Part shown: piece after piece, positions 1 to 9,700 of the stretch
Layout of the letters: the number at the start of each line of letters is the position of its first letter
Numbering within the stretch: position 1 is the first letter of the stretch
DNA from: Nocardioides sp.
Lineage (GTDB): Bacteria > Actinomycetota > Actinomycetes > Propionibacteriales > Nocardioidaceae
Direction: 5' to 3'
Length of the DNA: 37,873 nucleotides
Assembly (NCBI GenBank): GCA_030698375.1
Contig: JAUYLL010000020.1
Span: 1-37,873 of the forward strand
Position numbers and translations under genes: made by a program
The notes under the pieces: generated by a model
Seen by the model: only the letters and a program-made list of their open reading frames with translations
The model's database searches: none
Told to the model about the DNA's origin: nothing

Positions 1-1628
1 GGTCCGTGGCCGCGGCGGGTGCCGCCGGCGACGCGGCGCGGCTGCGGCTGCCCGACGTGCGCAGCCTGCTGCGCCACCTGCTGGCCGGGCGCCCCACGCG
101 CTCCAGCTTCCGGACCGGCACCCTGACCGTCTGCACGATGGTCCCCATGCGGTCGGTGCCGCACCGGGTCGTGGCCCTGGTCGGACTGGACGACGGGGTC
201 TTCCCTCGGGTGCAGACCGTGGACGGCGACGACGTGCTGGCCCGCGTCCCGCGCACCGGTGAGCGCGACGTGCGCAGCGAGGACCGCCAGCTGCTCCTCG
301 ACGCCGTGCTCGCCGCCCGCGAGACGCTGGTGGTCACCTACGACGGAGCGAACGAGCACACGGGCGCGCCCCGCCCGCCGGCCGTGCCCCTCGGCGAGCT
401 GTTGGACACCCTCGACGCCACGGCCCTCCCCGACCCCGATCACCGGGTGCGCGACCGCGACGGCGACCTCGTGCCCCCGGTGCGCGTGCGTGACCAGGTG
501 GTGCTCCGGCACCCGCTGCAGCCCTACGACGACCGCAACCTCGCGCCCGGCGCGCTCGTCCCCGCCCACCCGTTCTCGTTCGACCCCACCGCGCTCGCCG
601 GCGCTACGGCGGCCCGCACCGCGACGCGCACGGCGCCGCCGTTCCTGCCCGGCCCGCTGCCATCGCTGCCCGCGGGCGATGTCGCCCTCCACGACCTCCG
701 CGCGTTTCTGGTCCACCCCGTCCGGTGGTTCCTGCGCTCGAGGCTCGACGTGGGTGCGGCGCTGGACGCCGACGAGCTCCCGGTCGCGGTGCCGATCACG
801 CTCGACAACCTCGAGCAGTGGGGGGTCGGTGACCGGATCCTGCGCGACGTGCTCGCGGGGGCCGCGCCCCAGGAGTCGATGCTCGCCGAGCAGCTGCGCG
901 GGCTGCTGCCGCCCGGCGGGCTCGGTCGGGTGCAGCTCGAGGAGGTCGTGGGGCGGATCCGTCCGCTGCACGCCCGTGCCGTCGCGCTCCGCACGGGCGA
1001 TGCCCGCAGCGTCGACGTCGACGTCGACCTGGGGGACGGACGCCGGCTCCGCGGCACTGTCGACGACCTGTACGGCCACCGCCAGGTGCGGGTGACGTTC
1101 TCCCGACTCGGGCCGCGGGTCCGGCTGGAGTCCTGGGTGGACCTGGTCGCGCTCAGCGCCTCCTTCCCCGACCAGCATTGGATCGCCCACGCCGTCGGTC
1201 GTGGTCCGGGTCGCCAGGTCGCCGAGTCCCTCCTCGGCCCGCTCGACCACCGTGCGGTCGATCGGCTGCGTGAGCTGGTCGACCTTTTCGACCGCGGCAG
1301 CTGCGAGCCGCTCCCGCTCCCGCTCAAGACCGCACAGGTCTACGCCGAGGAGCGTGAGCGCGAGCTCCGCGGCAACTCCAGCGCGGACCCGCTCGAGAAG
1401 GCCCGCACCCGCTGGGAGACCAACCGTTTCGAGGGTGGGTGGGCCCAGGAGGACGGCGACCCGCACCACGTGCGCGTGCTCGGCGAGTCCTGCCCGGTGG
1501 CGCGACTGCACGCCCTGCCCCCGCGCGACGACGAGTGGTGGGTGCCCGGCGAGGGCTCCCGGATGGGCCAGCTGGCCCTGCGGCTGTGGAGCCCGATCTT
1601 CGCCGCGGGTCGGGAGGGTGCGCTGTGA
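1..1628 (+). CDS. recC: RecC, exodeoxyribonuclease V gamma subunit (C-terminal part; 5' end outside window)
   Basis: RecC is the non-catalytic scaffold and Chi-scanning subunit of the RecBCD helicase-nuclease that processes double-strand ends for recombination. The frame is open from the first base of the window, so the N-terminal helicase-like domains are missing and about 540 C-terminal residues remain. Seen: a VGLDDGVFPR segment followed by GERDVRSEDRQLLLDAVLAA and ETLVVTYDG, which corresponds to the conserved stretch in RecC before its inactive nuclease-like C-terminal domain (GDRSRRDDDR... in enterobacterial RecC, from memory). The recB start overlaps its stop by 4 nt (GTGA), which indicates translational coupling. 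A homologous AddB-type protein is the alternative, but the recB/recD neighbours favour RecC. No 4Fe-4S cysteine cluster of the AddB type is visible in the part present. Confidence 0.93.
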   Translation, partial: SVAAAGAAGDAARLRLPDVRSLLRHLLAGRPTRSSFRTGTLTVCTMVPMRSVPHRVVALVGLDDGVFPRVQTVDGDDVLARVPRTGERDVRSEDRQLLLDAVLAARETLVVTYDGANEHTGAPRPPAVPLGELLDTLDATALPDPDHRVRDRDGDLVPPVRVRDQVVLRHPLQPYDDRNLAPGALVPAHPFSFDPTALAGATAARTATRTAPPFLPGPLPSLPAGDVALHDLRAFLVHPVRWFLRSRLDVGAALDADELPVAVPITLDNLEQWGVGDRILRDVLAGAAPQESMLAEQLRGLLPPGGLGRVQLEEVVGRIRPLHARAVALRTGDARSVDVDVDLGDGRRLRGTVDDLYGHRQVRVTFSRLGPRVRLESWVDLVALSASFPDQHWIAHAVGRGPGRQVAESLLGPLDHRAVDRLRELVDLFDRGSCEPLPLPLKTAQVYAEERERELRGNSSADPLEKARTRWETNRFEGGWAQEDGDPHHVRVLGESCPVARLHALPPRDDEWWVPGEGSRMGQLALRLWSPIFAAGREGAL

Positions 1629-4600
1629 GCACCCCCTTCGACCTCGCGGGCCCCCTGCCGACCGGCACCACCCTGCTCGAGGCGAGTGCCGGCACCGGGA
1701 AGACCTGGACCATTGGCGCCCTCGTCGCGCGGTACGTCGCGGAGGGCGTGACGACCCTCGACCAGATGCTGGTCGTCACCTTCGGCCGGGCGGCGAGCCA
1801 GGAGCTGCGTGAGCGGGTGCGCACCCAGCTGGTCGAGGTGGAGCGTGCCCTGGCCGGATCCCCGGTCTCCGGCGACCCGAGCGACCTGGTCACCCTCCTC
1901 GTCGACGGTCCCCCCGGATCCCCGGTGGATGCCGCGGAGCGCGCGGTCCGCCTGCGCCGGGTCCGCACGGCCCTGAGCGGGTTCGACGCCGCGACGATCG
2001 TGACGACCCACCAGTTCTGTCAGCTCGTGCTCCGGGGGCTGGGGGTGGCCGGTGACACCGACGGTGAGGCCCGGTTGGTCGAGGATCTTGATGAGCTGCG
2101 GGGCGAGGTGGTCGACGACCTCTACCTGCGTCTGCACGGCGACGGACCGCCCCTCCTCCCACACGGGCAGGCGGCCGCGGTCGCGCGTGCCGCCACCGGT
2201 GACCCGCAGGCACGCCTGGAGCCGACCGAGGCCGGGGAGGAGTCTCTCCCCGGCACCCGGGTCGCCTTCGGCAACGAGGTCCGGGCCGAGATGGACCACC
2301 GCAAGCGTCGGCTCGGGGTGCTCAGCTACGACGACCTGCTCTCCCAGCTGGCCGACGCCCTCGCCGACGAGGCCGCCCCGGCGCGGGCCCGGATGCGCCG
2401 GCGCTGGTCGGTCGTGCTCGTCGACGAGTTCCAGGACACCGACCCGGTCCAGTGGCAGGTCCTCGACCGGGCGTTCTCGGGGCACGCCACCCTCGTCCTC
2501 ATCGGGGACCCGAAGCAGGCCATCTACGCCTTCCGCGGCGGCGACGTGTCGACGTACCTCCAGGCGACGGAGTCGGCGACCACCCACCAGACCCTCGGGG
2601 TGAACTGGCGCAGCGACGCCCCGCTGGTGGCGGCGGTGCAGGCGTTGATGGAGAACGCCGCGCTCGGTGACCCTCGCATCACCGTGCGCCCGGTCCGGGC
2701 CGCGTGGGAGAGCTCCCGGCTCGAGGGGGCGGGGGAGCCGTTGCGCCTGCGGGCGGTCCGCGCCGGCTCGGTGCGGGGCGGGAAGGGCGAGGCCGACCGG
2801 GTGCGGCAGCACGTCGTCGACGACCTGGCCCGCGACGTGCAGCGGCTGCTCGGCAGCGGGGCGACGTACGACGGCAGGGAGCTGCGCCCGGCCGACGTCG
2901 CGGTCCTCGCCCACAAGCACCAGACGCTGCGGGCGGTGCAGGAGGCCCTGGCCGCCCGCGGCATCCCTGCGGTGGTCGCTGGCGGGGGCAGCGTCTTCGC
3001 CACCCCGGCAGCAGCCGACTGGGTCGCGCTCCTCGAGGGTCTCGAGCAGCCGCACCGCTCGTCGCGGGTGCGGGCGGCCGCGCTCACCCAGTTCTTCGGG
3101 CACGACGCCGTGGCGCTGGACACCGAGGGCGATGGGCTCACCGACCGGGTCGCTGGGCGGCTGCGGACCTGGGCGGAGCTGCTGGTCACCCGCGGGGTCG
3201 CAGCCGTCATGGAGGCCGCCACCCGCGACGGGCTCACCGCCCGCGTCCTGGGCGGGGTCGACGGCGACCGCCGCCTCACCGACCTCCGCCACGTCGCCCA
3301 GGCGCTGCACCGCGCCGCGGTCGACGACCAGCTGGGGCTGGTCGCGCTGCTGGGGTGGCTGCGTGAGCAGCGGGCCGACGACAAGCTGGAGGTCTCCAGC
3401 GACCGCACCCGCCGCCTCGACAGCGACGCCGCGGCGGTCCAGCTGGTCACGATCCACGCCAGCAAGGGCCTGGAGTACCCCGTCGTCTACCTGCCGCACC
3501 TGTGGGACCGCTGGGTGTCCGACCCCGCCGTGCCGCTGTTCCACGCCGCCGACGACGGTCAGCGCCGGATCGACGTCGGCGGCCCCGGTCGCGGCAACCC
3601 GGGGTGGGCCGACCACGTGGCCGCCCACCAGCGCGAGGAGGCCGGGGAGTCGCTGCGGCTGCTGTACGTCGCACTCACCCGGGCGCGCTCGCAGGTCGTC
3701 GTGTGGTGGGCCCCGACCTGGCGCAACACCGAGTGCTCGGCGCTGCACCGGGTGCTGTTCGGGCGGCGTCCCGGGTTCGCCGAGGTGCCTGACCGGATGG
3801 GGGTCAAGGACGACGCGCACGTCGCGCTGGTCCTCGACGCCTGGCGCGCCGCCGGCGGTGCGGCGTGGGAGTGGGTCGAGGTGGCGGAGCCACCGGCCGT
3901 CAAGGTCGAGCAGCCCCGTCCCGCCCTGGCGGTACGCCGGTTCGCGCGCACCATCGACGCCGGGTGGCGGCGCACCTCCTACAGCGGGCTCAGCGCCGCT
4001 GTCCGCGCGGTGCCCGACGCAGGTCCGACCGTGGGCTCCGAGCCCGAGGCGGTGCCCCGCGAGGACGAGCCGGCACGAGCCACGCCCGCTGGGCCGGAGA
4101 CCGACGCAGCGTCCGATGACCCGGCGGTGGCAGCCGCTCGGGAGGTCGCCTCGCCGATGGCGGACCTTCCGGTCGGGGCGACCTTCGGGTCCCTGGTCCA
4201 CGGCGTGCTCGAGCACGCCGACCCGGACGCGCCGGACCTCGACGCCGAGCTGCACGCCCGCCTCGACGACGAGCTGGTGCGCTGGCCCGTCCCGCTGGAC
4301 CGCCACGTGCTCGTCGCCGCGCTGCGTGCGGTGTGCGCCTCCCCGCTGGGCCCGCTCGCGGCGGAGCGCACCCTCGGGGAGATCCCGTTGACCGACCGCT
4401 TGTCCGAGATGGACTTCGAGCTCCCGCTGGCCGGGGGCGACACGGCTCGCGGTCGGCGCACGGCCCGGCCGGTGCTGCTGGGCGACCTCGCCCCGCTCCT
4501 GCGCCGCCACCTCCCCGCCGACGACCCGCTCCTGCCGTACGCCGAGCAGGTCGACGACCCGGTGCTCGGTGGTCAGGAGCTGCGCGGCTACCTCACCGGC

Positions 4601-5011
4601 TCGGTCGACGTGGTCCTGCGGGTGCCGGGTCCCGCCGGGCCCCGCTTCCTCGTCGTCGACTACAAGACGAACTGGCTCGGCGGGGACCCGGATGCGACCG
4701 AGGGGCCGCGACTGACGGCGGCCGACTACCGCCCGCAGGCCCTGGCCGCCGCGATGGGGCACTCCGACTACCCCTTGCAGGCCCTGCTCTACGCCGTGGT
4801 GCTGCACCGCTACCTGCGCTGGCGGCTGCCGGACTACGACCCGACGGTCCACGTCGGTGGGGTGCTCTACCTCTACCTGCGGGGCATGTGCGGACCGGAG
4901 ACGCCCGTGCTCGACGGCGGGCCGTGCGGGGTCTTCGCGTGGCAGCCACCGCCGGCCCTCGTGGTCGCGGTCTCCGACCTGCTCGACGGCGTGGGGGAGG
5001 GGGACCGGTGA
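1625..5011 (+). CDS. recB: RecB, exodeoxyribonuclease V beta subunit (3'-5' helicase and nuclease)
   Basis: UvrD-like superfamily 1 helicase fused to a C-terminal RecB-family nuclease, 1128 aa, close to the usual ~1150-1200. Motifs in order: Walker A EASAGTGKT at residues 19-27, Walker B region VVLVDEFQDTDPVQWQVL near 265, LIGDPKQAIYAFRGGD soon after, ATIHASKGLEYPVV-type motif V region near 610, motif VI LLYVALTRAR near 677, and the nuclease signature SVDVVLR ... FLVVDYKTNWLG near 1000-1015, with the D...DxK residues intact. Both engines therefore look active. The GTG start at 1625 was chosen because it gives the canonical short N-terminus before Walker A and overlaps the recC stop as GTGA; longer in-frame extensions run through recC. 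The stop overlaps recD in the same way. Confidence 0.95.
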   Translation: MSTPFDLAGPLPTGTTLLEASAGTGKTWTIGALVARYVAEGVTTLDQMLVVTFGRAASQELRERVRTQLVEVERALAGSPVSGDPSDLVTLLVDGPPGSPVDAAERAVRLRRVRTALSGFDAATIVTTHQFCQLVLRGLGVAGDTDGEARLVEDLDELRGEVVDDLYLRLHGDGPPLLPHGQAAAVARAATGDPQARLEPTEAGEESLPGTRVAFGNEVRAEMDHRKRRLGVLSYDDLLSQLADALADEAAPARARMRRRWSVVLVDEFQDTDPVQWQVLDRAFSGHATLVLIGDPKQAIYAFRGGDVSTYLQATESATTHQTLGVNWRSDAPLVAAVQALMENAALGDPRITVRPVRAAWESSRLEGAGEPLRLRAVRAGSVRGGKGEADRVRQHVVDDLARDVQRLLGSGATYDGRELRPADVAVLAHKHQTLRAVQEALAARGIPAVVAGGGSVFATPAAADWVALLEGLEQPHRSSRVRAAALTQFFGHDAVALDTEGDGLTDRVAGRLRTWAELLVTRGVAAVMEAATRDGLTARVLGGVDGDRRLTDLRHVAQALHRAAVDDQLGLVALLGWLREQRADDKLEVSSDRTRRLDSDAAAVQLVTIHASKGLEYPVVYLPHLWDRWVSDPAVPLFHAADDGQRRIDVGGPGRGNPGWADHVAAHQREEAGESLRLLYVALTRARSQVVVWWAPTWRNTECSALHRVLFGRRPGFAEVPDRMGVKDDAHVALVLDAWRAAGGAAWEWVEVAEPPAVKVEQPRPALAVRRFARTIDAGWRRTSYSGLSAAVRAVPDAGPTVGSEPEAVPREDEPARATPAGPETDAASDDPAVAAAREVASPMADLPVGATFGSLVHGVLEHADPDAPDLDAELHARLDDELVRWPVPLDRHVLVAALRAVCASPLGPLAAERTLGEIPLTDRLSEMDFELPLAGGDTARGRRTARPVLLGDLAPLLRRHLPADDPLLPYAEQVDDPVLGGQELRGYLTGSVDVVLRVPGPAGPRFLVVDYKTNWLGGDPDATEGPRLTAADYRPQALAAAMGHSDYPLQALLYAVVLHRYLRWRLPDYDPTVHVGGVLYLYLRGMCGPETPVLDGGPCGVFAWQPPPALVVAVSDLLDGVGEGDR

Positions 5012-6786
5012 CCGAGCTCTTCGAACCGGTGGATGGGCAGGACCGTCGTCTCGTGCTCGGTGGCGCGCGCGACCCGCTCGCGGCCTTCAACGCCGCCGGG
5101 GTGCTCACTTCCGCCGACGTGCACGTCGCCCGCACGCTCGGTCGGCTCGGGGAGGAGCCCGACGTCGACGTGCTCCTGGCCGTGGCCCTCGCGGTGCGCG
5201 CGGTGCGCTTCGGGTCGGTGTGCCTGGACCTCGGCGCGGTGGCCGCTGCCGTGGAGGCCTCGTTCGCCGAAGGTGCGGCGCCGACGCGGGGCGGGCTCAC
5301 CTGGCCGGACGCTGGCGCCTGGCGGCAGGCGGTGGCCGCGAGCCCCCTGGTCGCCCGCGGCGTGCTCCACCTCGAGGACGACCTGCTCTACCTCGACCGC
5401 TACCACGCCCAGGAGCTGCAGGTTCGCGACGACCTCGCCGTGCGCCTGGCCGCCGCGCCGCCGCCGTACGACGACTCCGTGCTGGCCGCCGGTGCGCATC
5501 GGGTCTTCCCGGGGGAGGGGTACGCCGAGCAGCGGGCGGCTGCCGAGTCCGCCGTGCGTGGGTGGACCACCGTGCTCACCGGGGGTCCCGGCACGGGCAA
5601 GACGACGACGGTCGCGGGCCTCCTGGCGCTGCTGGTCGAGCAGGCGGAGGTGCGGGGTGAACGTCTGCGGGTGGGGCTCGCCGCACCCACCGCCAAGGCC
5701 GCCGCTCGGTTGCGGGAGGCGATCGACGAGGCCGCCGCCACGCTGCCTGCTGAGGACCGCGCCCGCGTGGCGGACCTCGAGGCGGCCACCCTCCACCGCC
5801 TGCTCGGCAGTCGCCCCGACAACCGCACCCGCTTCCGCCACCACCGCGGCAATCGGCTGCCCCACGACGTCGTGCTCGTCGACGAGACCTCGATGATGCC
5901 GCTCACGCTCACCGCCCGGCTGCTGGAGGCGGTCCGTCCCGACGCCCGCCTCGTGCTGGTCGGCGACCCCGACCAGCTGGCGTCGGTCGAGGCCGGGGTG
6001 GTGCTCGCCGACCTGGTCGCCGGCCTGGCCACGCATCCCAGCAGCCCGGTGGTCGCGCTGCGCACCGTCCACCGGTACGGCGAGGGCATCGGCGCCCTGG
6101 CCGCCGCGCTGCGCAGCGGGGACGCCGACGCGGTGCTCGAAGTGTTGCGGTCGGGCCGCGAGGACGTGGTCTTCCACGAGACGACGAATCCCGTCGAGGT
6201 GCTGCGCCCCGACTGCGAGGCGACCGCGCTCGCGCTGCGCGCGGCCGCCGAGGCGGGCGACGTCGCCGGGAGCCTCGCGGCGCTGGACGACCACCGCCTG
6301 CTGTGCGCACACCGCGACGGTCCGGCCGGGGTGCGGCACTGGAACCGGCTGGTCGAGCAGTGGCTGGCCGAGGCCACGGGGGAGCACCTCGGGAGGTCCT
6401 ACGTCGGACGGCCCCTCTTGGTCACCGCGAACGACTACGCGTTGGGCGTGCTCAACGGCGACACGGGGGTGGTGGTCCGCACCCCCGCCGGTCCACGCGC
6501 CCACATCACGGCGCCGGGGCGCGACTACGCCCCCGCCCGGCTCGGGGACGTCGACACCCTCCACGCGATGACCATCCACAAGAGCCAGGGCAGCCAGGTC
6601 GCCCGGGTCAGCGTGCTGCTGCCCCCCGAGGACTCCCTGCTCCTGACCCGTGAGCTCTTCTACACCGCGGTCACCCGGGCGCGTCGACGGGTGACCGTCG
6701 TCGGCACGGAGCAGGCCGTGCGCACCGCCGTCGACCGTCGCGTGCAGCGCGCCAGCGGGCTGCGGGAGCGGCTGCGCCGCTCCTGA
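5008..6786 (+). CDS. recD: RecD, exodeoxyribonuclease V alpha subunit (5'-3' helicase)
   Basis: Superfamily 1B helicase of 592 aa, typical for RecD. Visible motifs: Walker A TGGPGTGKTTT near residue 190, Walker B VVLVDETSMMPL near 289, LVLVGDPDQLASVEAG just after, the late SF1B motif LHAMTIHKSQGSQ near 520, and LFYTAVTRARRRVTVVG near the C-terminus. It provides the second translocase of the RecBCD complex, moving on the opposite strand from RecB. The GTG at 5008 overlaps the recB stop (GTGA), so recC-recB-recD is one translationally coupled unit. The next gene is convergent and ends only 13 nt downstream. Confidence 0.95.
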   Translation: MTELFEPVDGQDRRLVLGGARDPLAAFNAAGVLTSADVHVARTLGRLGEEPDVDVLLAVALAVRAVRFGSVCLDLGAVAAAVEASFAEGAAPTRGGLTWPDAGAWRQAVAASPLVARGVLHLEDDLLYLDRYHAQELQVRDDLAVRLAAAPPPYDDSVLAAGAHRVFPGEGYAEQRAAAESAVRGWTTVLTGGPGTGKTTTVAGLLALLVEQAEVRGERLRVGLAAPTAKAAARLREAIDEAAATLPAEDRARVADLEAATLHRLLGSRPDNRTRFRHHRGNRLPHDVVLVDETSMMPLTLTARLLEAVRPDARLVLVGDPDQLASVEAGVVLADLVAGLATHPSSPVVALRTVHRYGEGIGALAAALRSGDADAVLEVLRSGREDVVFHETTNPVEVLRPDCEATALALRAAAEAGDVAGSLAALDDHRLLCAHRDGPAGVRHWNRLVEQWLAEATGEHLGRSYVGRPLLVTANDYALGVLNGDTGVVVRTPAGPRAHITAPGRDYAPARLGDVDTLHAMTIHKSQGSQVARVSVLLPPEDSLLLTRELFYTAVTRARRRVTVVGTEQAVRTAVDRRVQRASGLRERLRRS

Positions 6787-6799
6787 GCCGCCCGGGCCC

Positions 6800-9700
6800 T
6801 CAGGACGTGGGCACGAACGCCACCCGCAGGTCACCGCGGTGCACGTCGAGGAGCGTCCAGCCCCGGAAGGCGCCGGCCGAGGGACCGGCGGGCTTGCCGC
6901 TCACCGGTCCGGTGGCGACCATCGCGACGCCGTCCCGGTCGACGGCCTGGAAGCGCCGTCCGTGGCCGGACACGTGCGCGACGGGCTTCCCTCCGGCTGT
7001 GTGCGCGTTCTCCAGCAGGCTCTCGACGACCTCGCCCTCGCGCCGGTCGGCGAGACCGGGCGCGGCACCAGCGACGAGAGCGCGGGTCGGATGATGCCCG
7101 ACGACGACCACGGCGTCGATGCTCCGCTCGGCCGCCGCGCGGGTGAGTCCCGTGCGCAGGCGCAGCAACTGGTCGAAGCCCCCGAGGCGCAGGCTCCTGG
7201 CCGAGGAGTTCAACGCCACGAACCGCACGCCTGCCCGGTCGAAGGTCCCGACCGGGTCGCCGAGGACCGCGCGGTAGGCCGCGAGGTCGCTGCCCCGCTC
7301 CCGGTCGCCGGGCACCCAGCGCCACGGCACGGGTCCCAGCTCGGCATTGAGGAGGTCACGGACGAACGTGAGGTGCGCCCGTGTGGGGCCGGCGACGAGG
7401 TCACCGGTGAGGAGCACCTGGTCGACGCGGGAGGCGCGGGCGTCCCGGAGCGCCGAGCGGAGGGCGTTGGCCGCAGGGCCCTGCGGGGCGGCGGAGGAGA
7501 CCCGGGCATCCCCGAGGACGGCGATCCGCGCACCGGTGCTCACGGCCGGACGCGAGGACAGCACCCGGTCGTCGGACGGCAGGGCCGTTAGCCGGGGCGT
7601 GGGATGGGGACGCCCCGCGTCCATCTGGTCGAGGGCGAGGGTGCCCCGGTGCTTGCCGGACCGGCCCGGGACCAGTCGTACGCCGACCACGTCGGCGGGC
7701 TGACGCAGCGCCGAGGGCACGGTGGCGGTCACCTGGCGCCAGCCGCGCCAGGACACCCGCGGCGCGGCGGTCACGAAGGTGGTCGCCCCTCCGGAGCGGG
7801 GCCGGACCTCGAGCCGGACGGCGGCCCCCTTGCCGTCGCCGCGGATCCACATCCGGACCTGGCGCGTGCCCCGCGGGAGGGCGATGCCCGCGTGCCGGAG
7901 CCGGACCAGGCGCTTGCCACGGACCGCGGCCGAGCGCCGGAAGCCGTAGCGGACGGCCAGGGCCTTCCCGGCGCGGTCCCTGCGGTTCGTCGTACCGGCG
8001 AGTCGAACGCTGCCGCCCACCGCGGCGGCCCGCCACTGGCCGGCCCGGTTGAACTGGTGGACGCCTTGGCGGCGCAGCCCGGCAGTGGTGCCGACAGCCG
8101 TGCTGACCCCGCCGGCGGTGAACCGGACGGTGGTGGTGGCGTCGGTGCGGCGGGCGCGGACCAGGAAGCCGCGGCCGCTGCGGCTGACGGAGACGACGGC
8201 GCGGTCGAAGGCGAGCTGTACGTCGCGAGGCTCGACCCAGGTCCCGAAGCCGTCCTGGTCGTAACCCCAGACCTCGATGTAGCGGGAGTCGCCGGCTCGG
8301 CCGAACGCGATCCGACCGACGCTGGGCTCCAGGCGACGGGGCACGCCGAGCACCTCGAGGTCGAGAGTGCCGCGCGCGCTCCCCTGGTACGCCTCGACGG
8401 TGGAGGTGCCTGGGGTCTTGCCCACCACCACGGCCCGGGCCGAACGGCCGGCACTGGTGGATGCCCTGGCGTCGGTGCGCCAGGCCGGCGTGCCCGCGGT
8501 CCCGGCGTACCGGCCGTTGAAGGGGTGGGCGACGAGGACGCGGGAGAGGCCACGCAGCACCCGCGCGGACTCGACGTGCTGCTGGACAGGTTCGACGCGG
8601 AAGCCGGCGAGGTCGGTGGATCCGCTCGTGACGCGGAACCCGAGCCCGTTGGGGACCCGCCGCTGGCGGCCGTCCGAGGGCTGGTTCACCGTGCGGACGG
8701 GCTGGCCGGCCGGGCGCGCCATCATGGTCGAGGAGCCGCCGCCATCGAGGTTCAGAGCGTCGGTGGCACCCAGACGGCGCAGGACCTGGGCGACGTCGCC
8801 CAGGGTCACCCCGATGCTCTGGGAGGCGCGGCCGTCGACGGTGACGACGAAGACACGGGTGCCGGTGGCGTCGATGCCGATCGAGGTGCGCGGATGCAGG
8901 ACCGGGTCACCGCCGAGGACCTTGCCGTCCTTCAGGATGACGGTGTTGCCGCTCAGTGCCACGCGCGCGGGGTTGTCGAGCCCGTAGGTGACCGCGACTC
9001 GGTTGCCCTTCTTGAGGTTCGACAGCCGCCGTGCGCCCTTGCCGACCCCGACCAGCACCGTCACGCCCTTGCCGATCTGGCCCGCGCCCAGGCGACGGCT
9101 GTTCTCGCGCACCCGGCCGCCGCGGATGCGGACCTGGCGGACCTTCTTGCGTCCCGTGACCACGCGCTTGCGGGAGGCCGCGCCCCAGAACGAGTTGTAG
9201 AGACCGATGCCGTTCGCCCGCACGGCGGGGGAGTTCAGGTTGGAGACGGGGAGCTTCCTGCCGCCCCGCTTCTGGACGTGCGCCTTCAGATGCGTGCTGG
9301 CGATGCGCGCTCGACCCTTGCCACTGACGAGCAGGGCCTGGTTCCACCCACGCTCGGGGGCGTGCAGCAGCCCACGCCCGCGGGAACGCCCGACACCCAG
9401 TGGCGCGCCGGTGTCGGTGATGTCGAAGAAGTCGCCGTTGACGCCGGCGACGGACCGCGAGCGCGAGAGCATGGTGCTGAGGGGCGCGGTCGCGGTGACC
9501 GGCCCGGGGGAGACGTGGTCCACGCGGAGTCCGGGCGTGGCCAGGTCGGCGGAGAGCACGTTCACGCGGTTCCAGCCGCGGGCGTCGAAGCGGTCGTAGC
9601 GGGTGTGGGTCAGGCCGGGCGCCACGGGTACCGAGCGCTCGTCGACGGAGAAGAAGCGCACGCCCGAACCCTGCGGGGGACTGACGCGCTGCGACGTGCG

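Noticed and set aside
1012..1030. GTCGAC-type repeat in recC encoding alternating Asp/Val
   Set aside because: Lies within a conserved beta strand region; short and explained by codon bias.
1340..4852. A very long minus-strand open frame (over 1100 codons) opposite recB
   Set aside because: Shadow of a GC-rich gene: low-complexity Arg/Gly/Val/Asp composition, no domain, and it lies fully over the well-supported recB.
6782..6804. CCTGAG/CTCAGG inverted repeat at the recD / phosphodiester-glycosidase junction as a bidirectional terminator
   Set aside because: Two converging TGA stops give half of the symmetry for free; the same happens at 10912-10927. The leftover match is too small to call.
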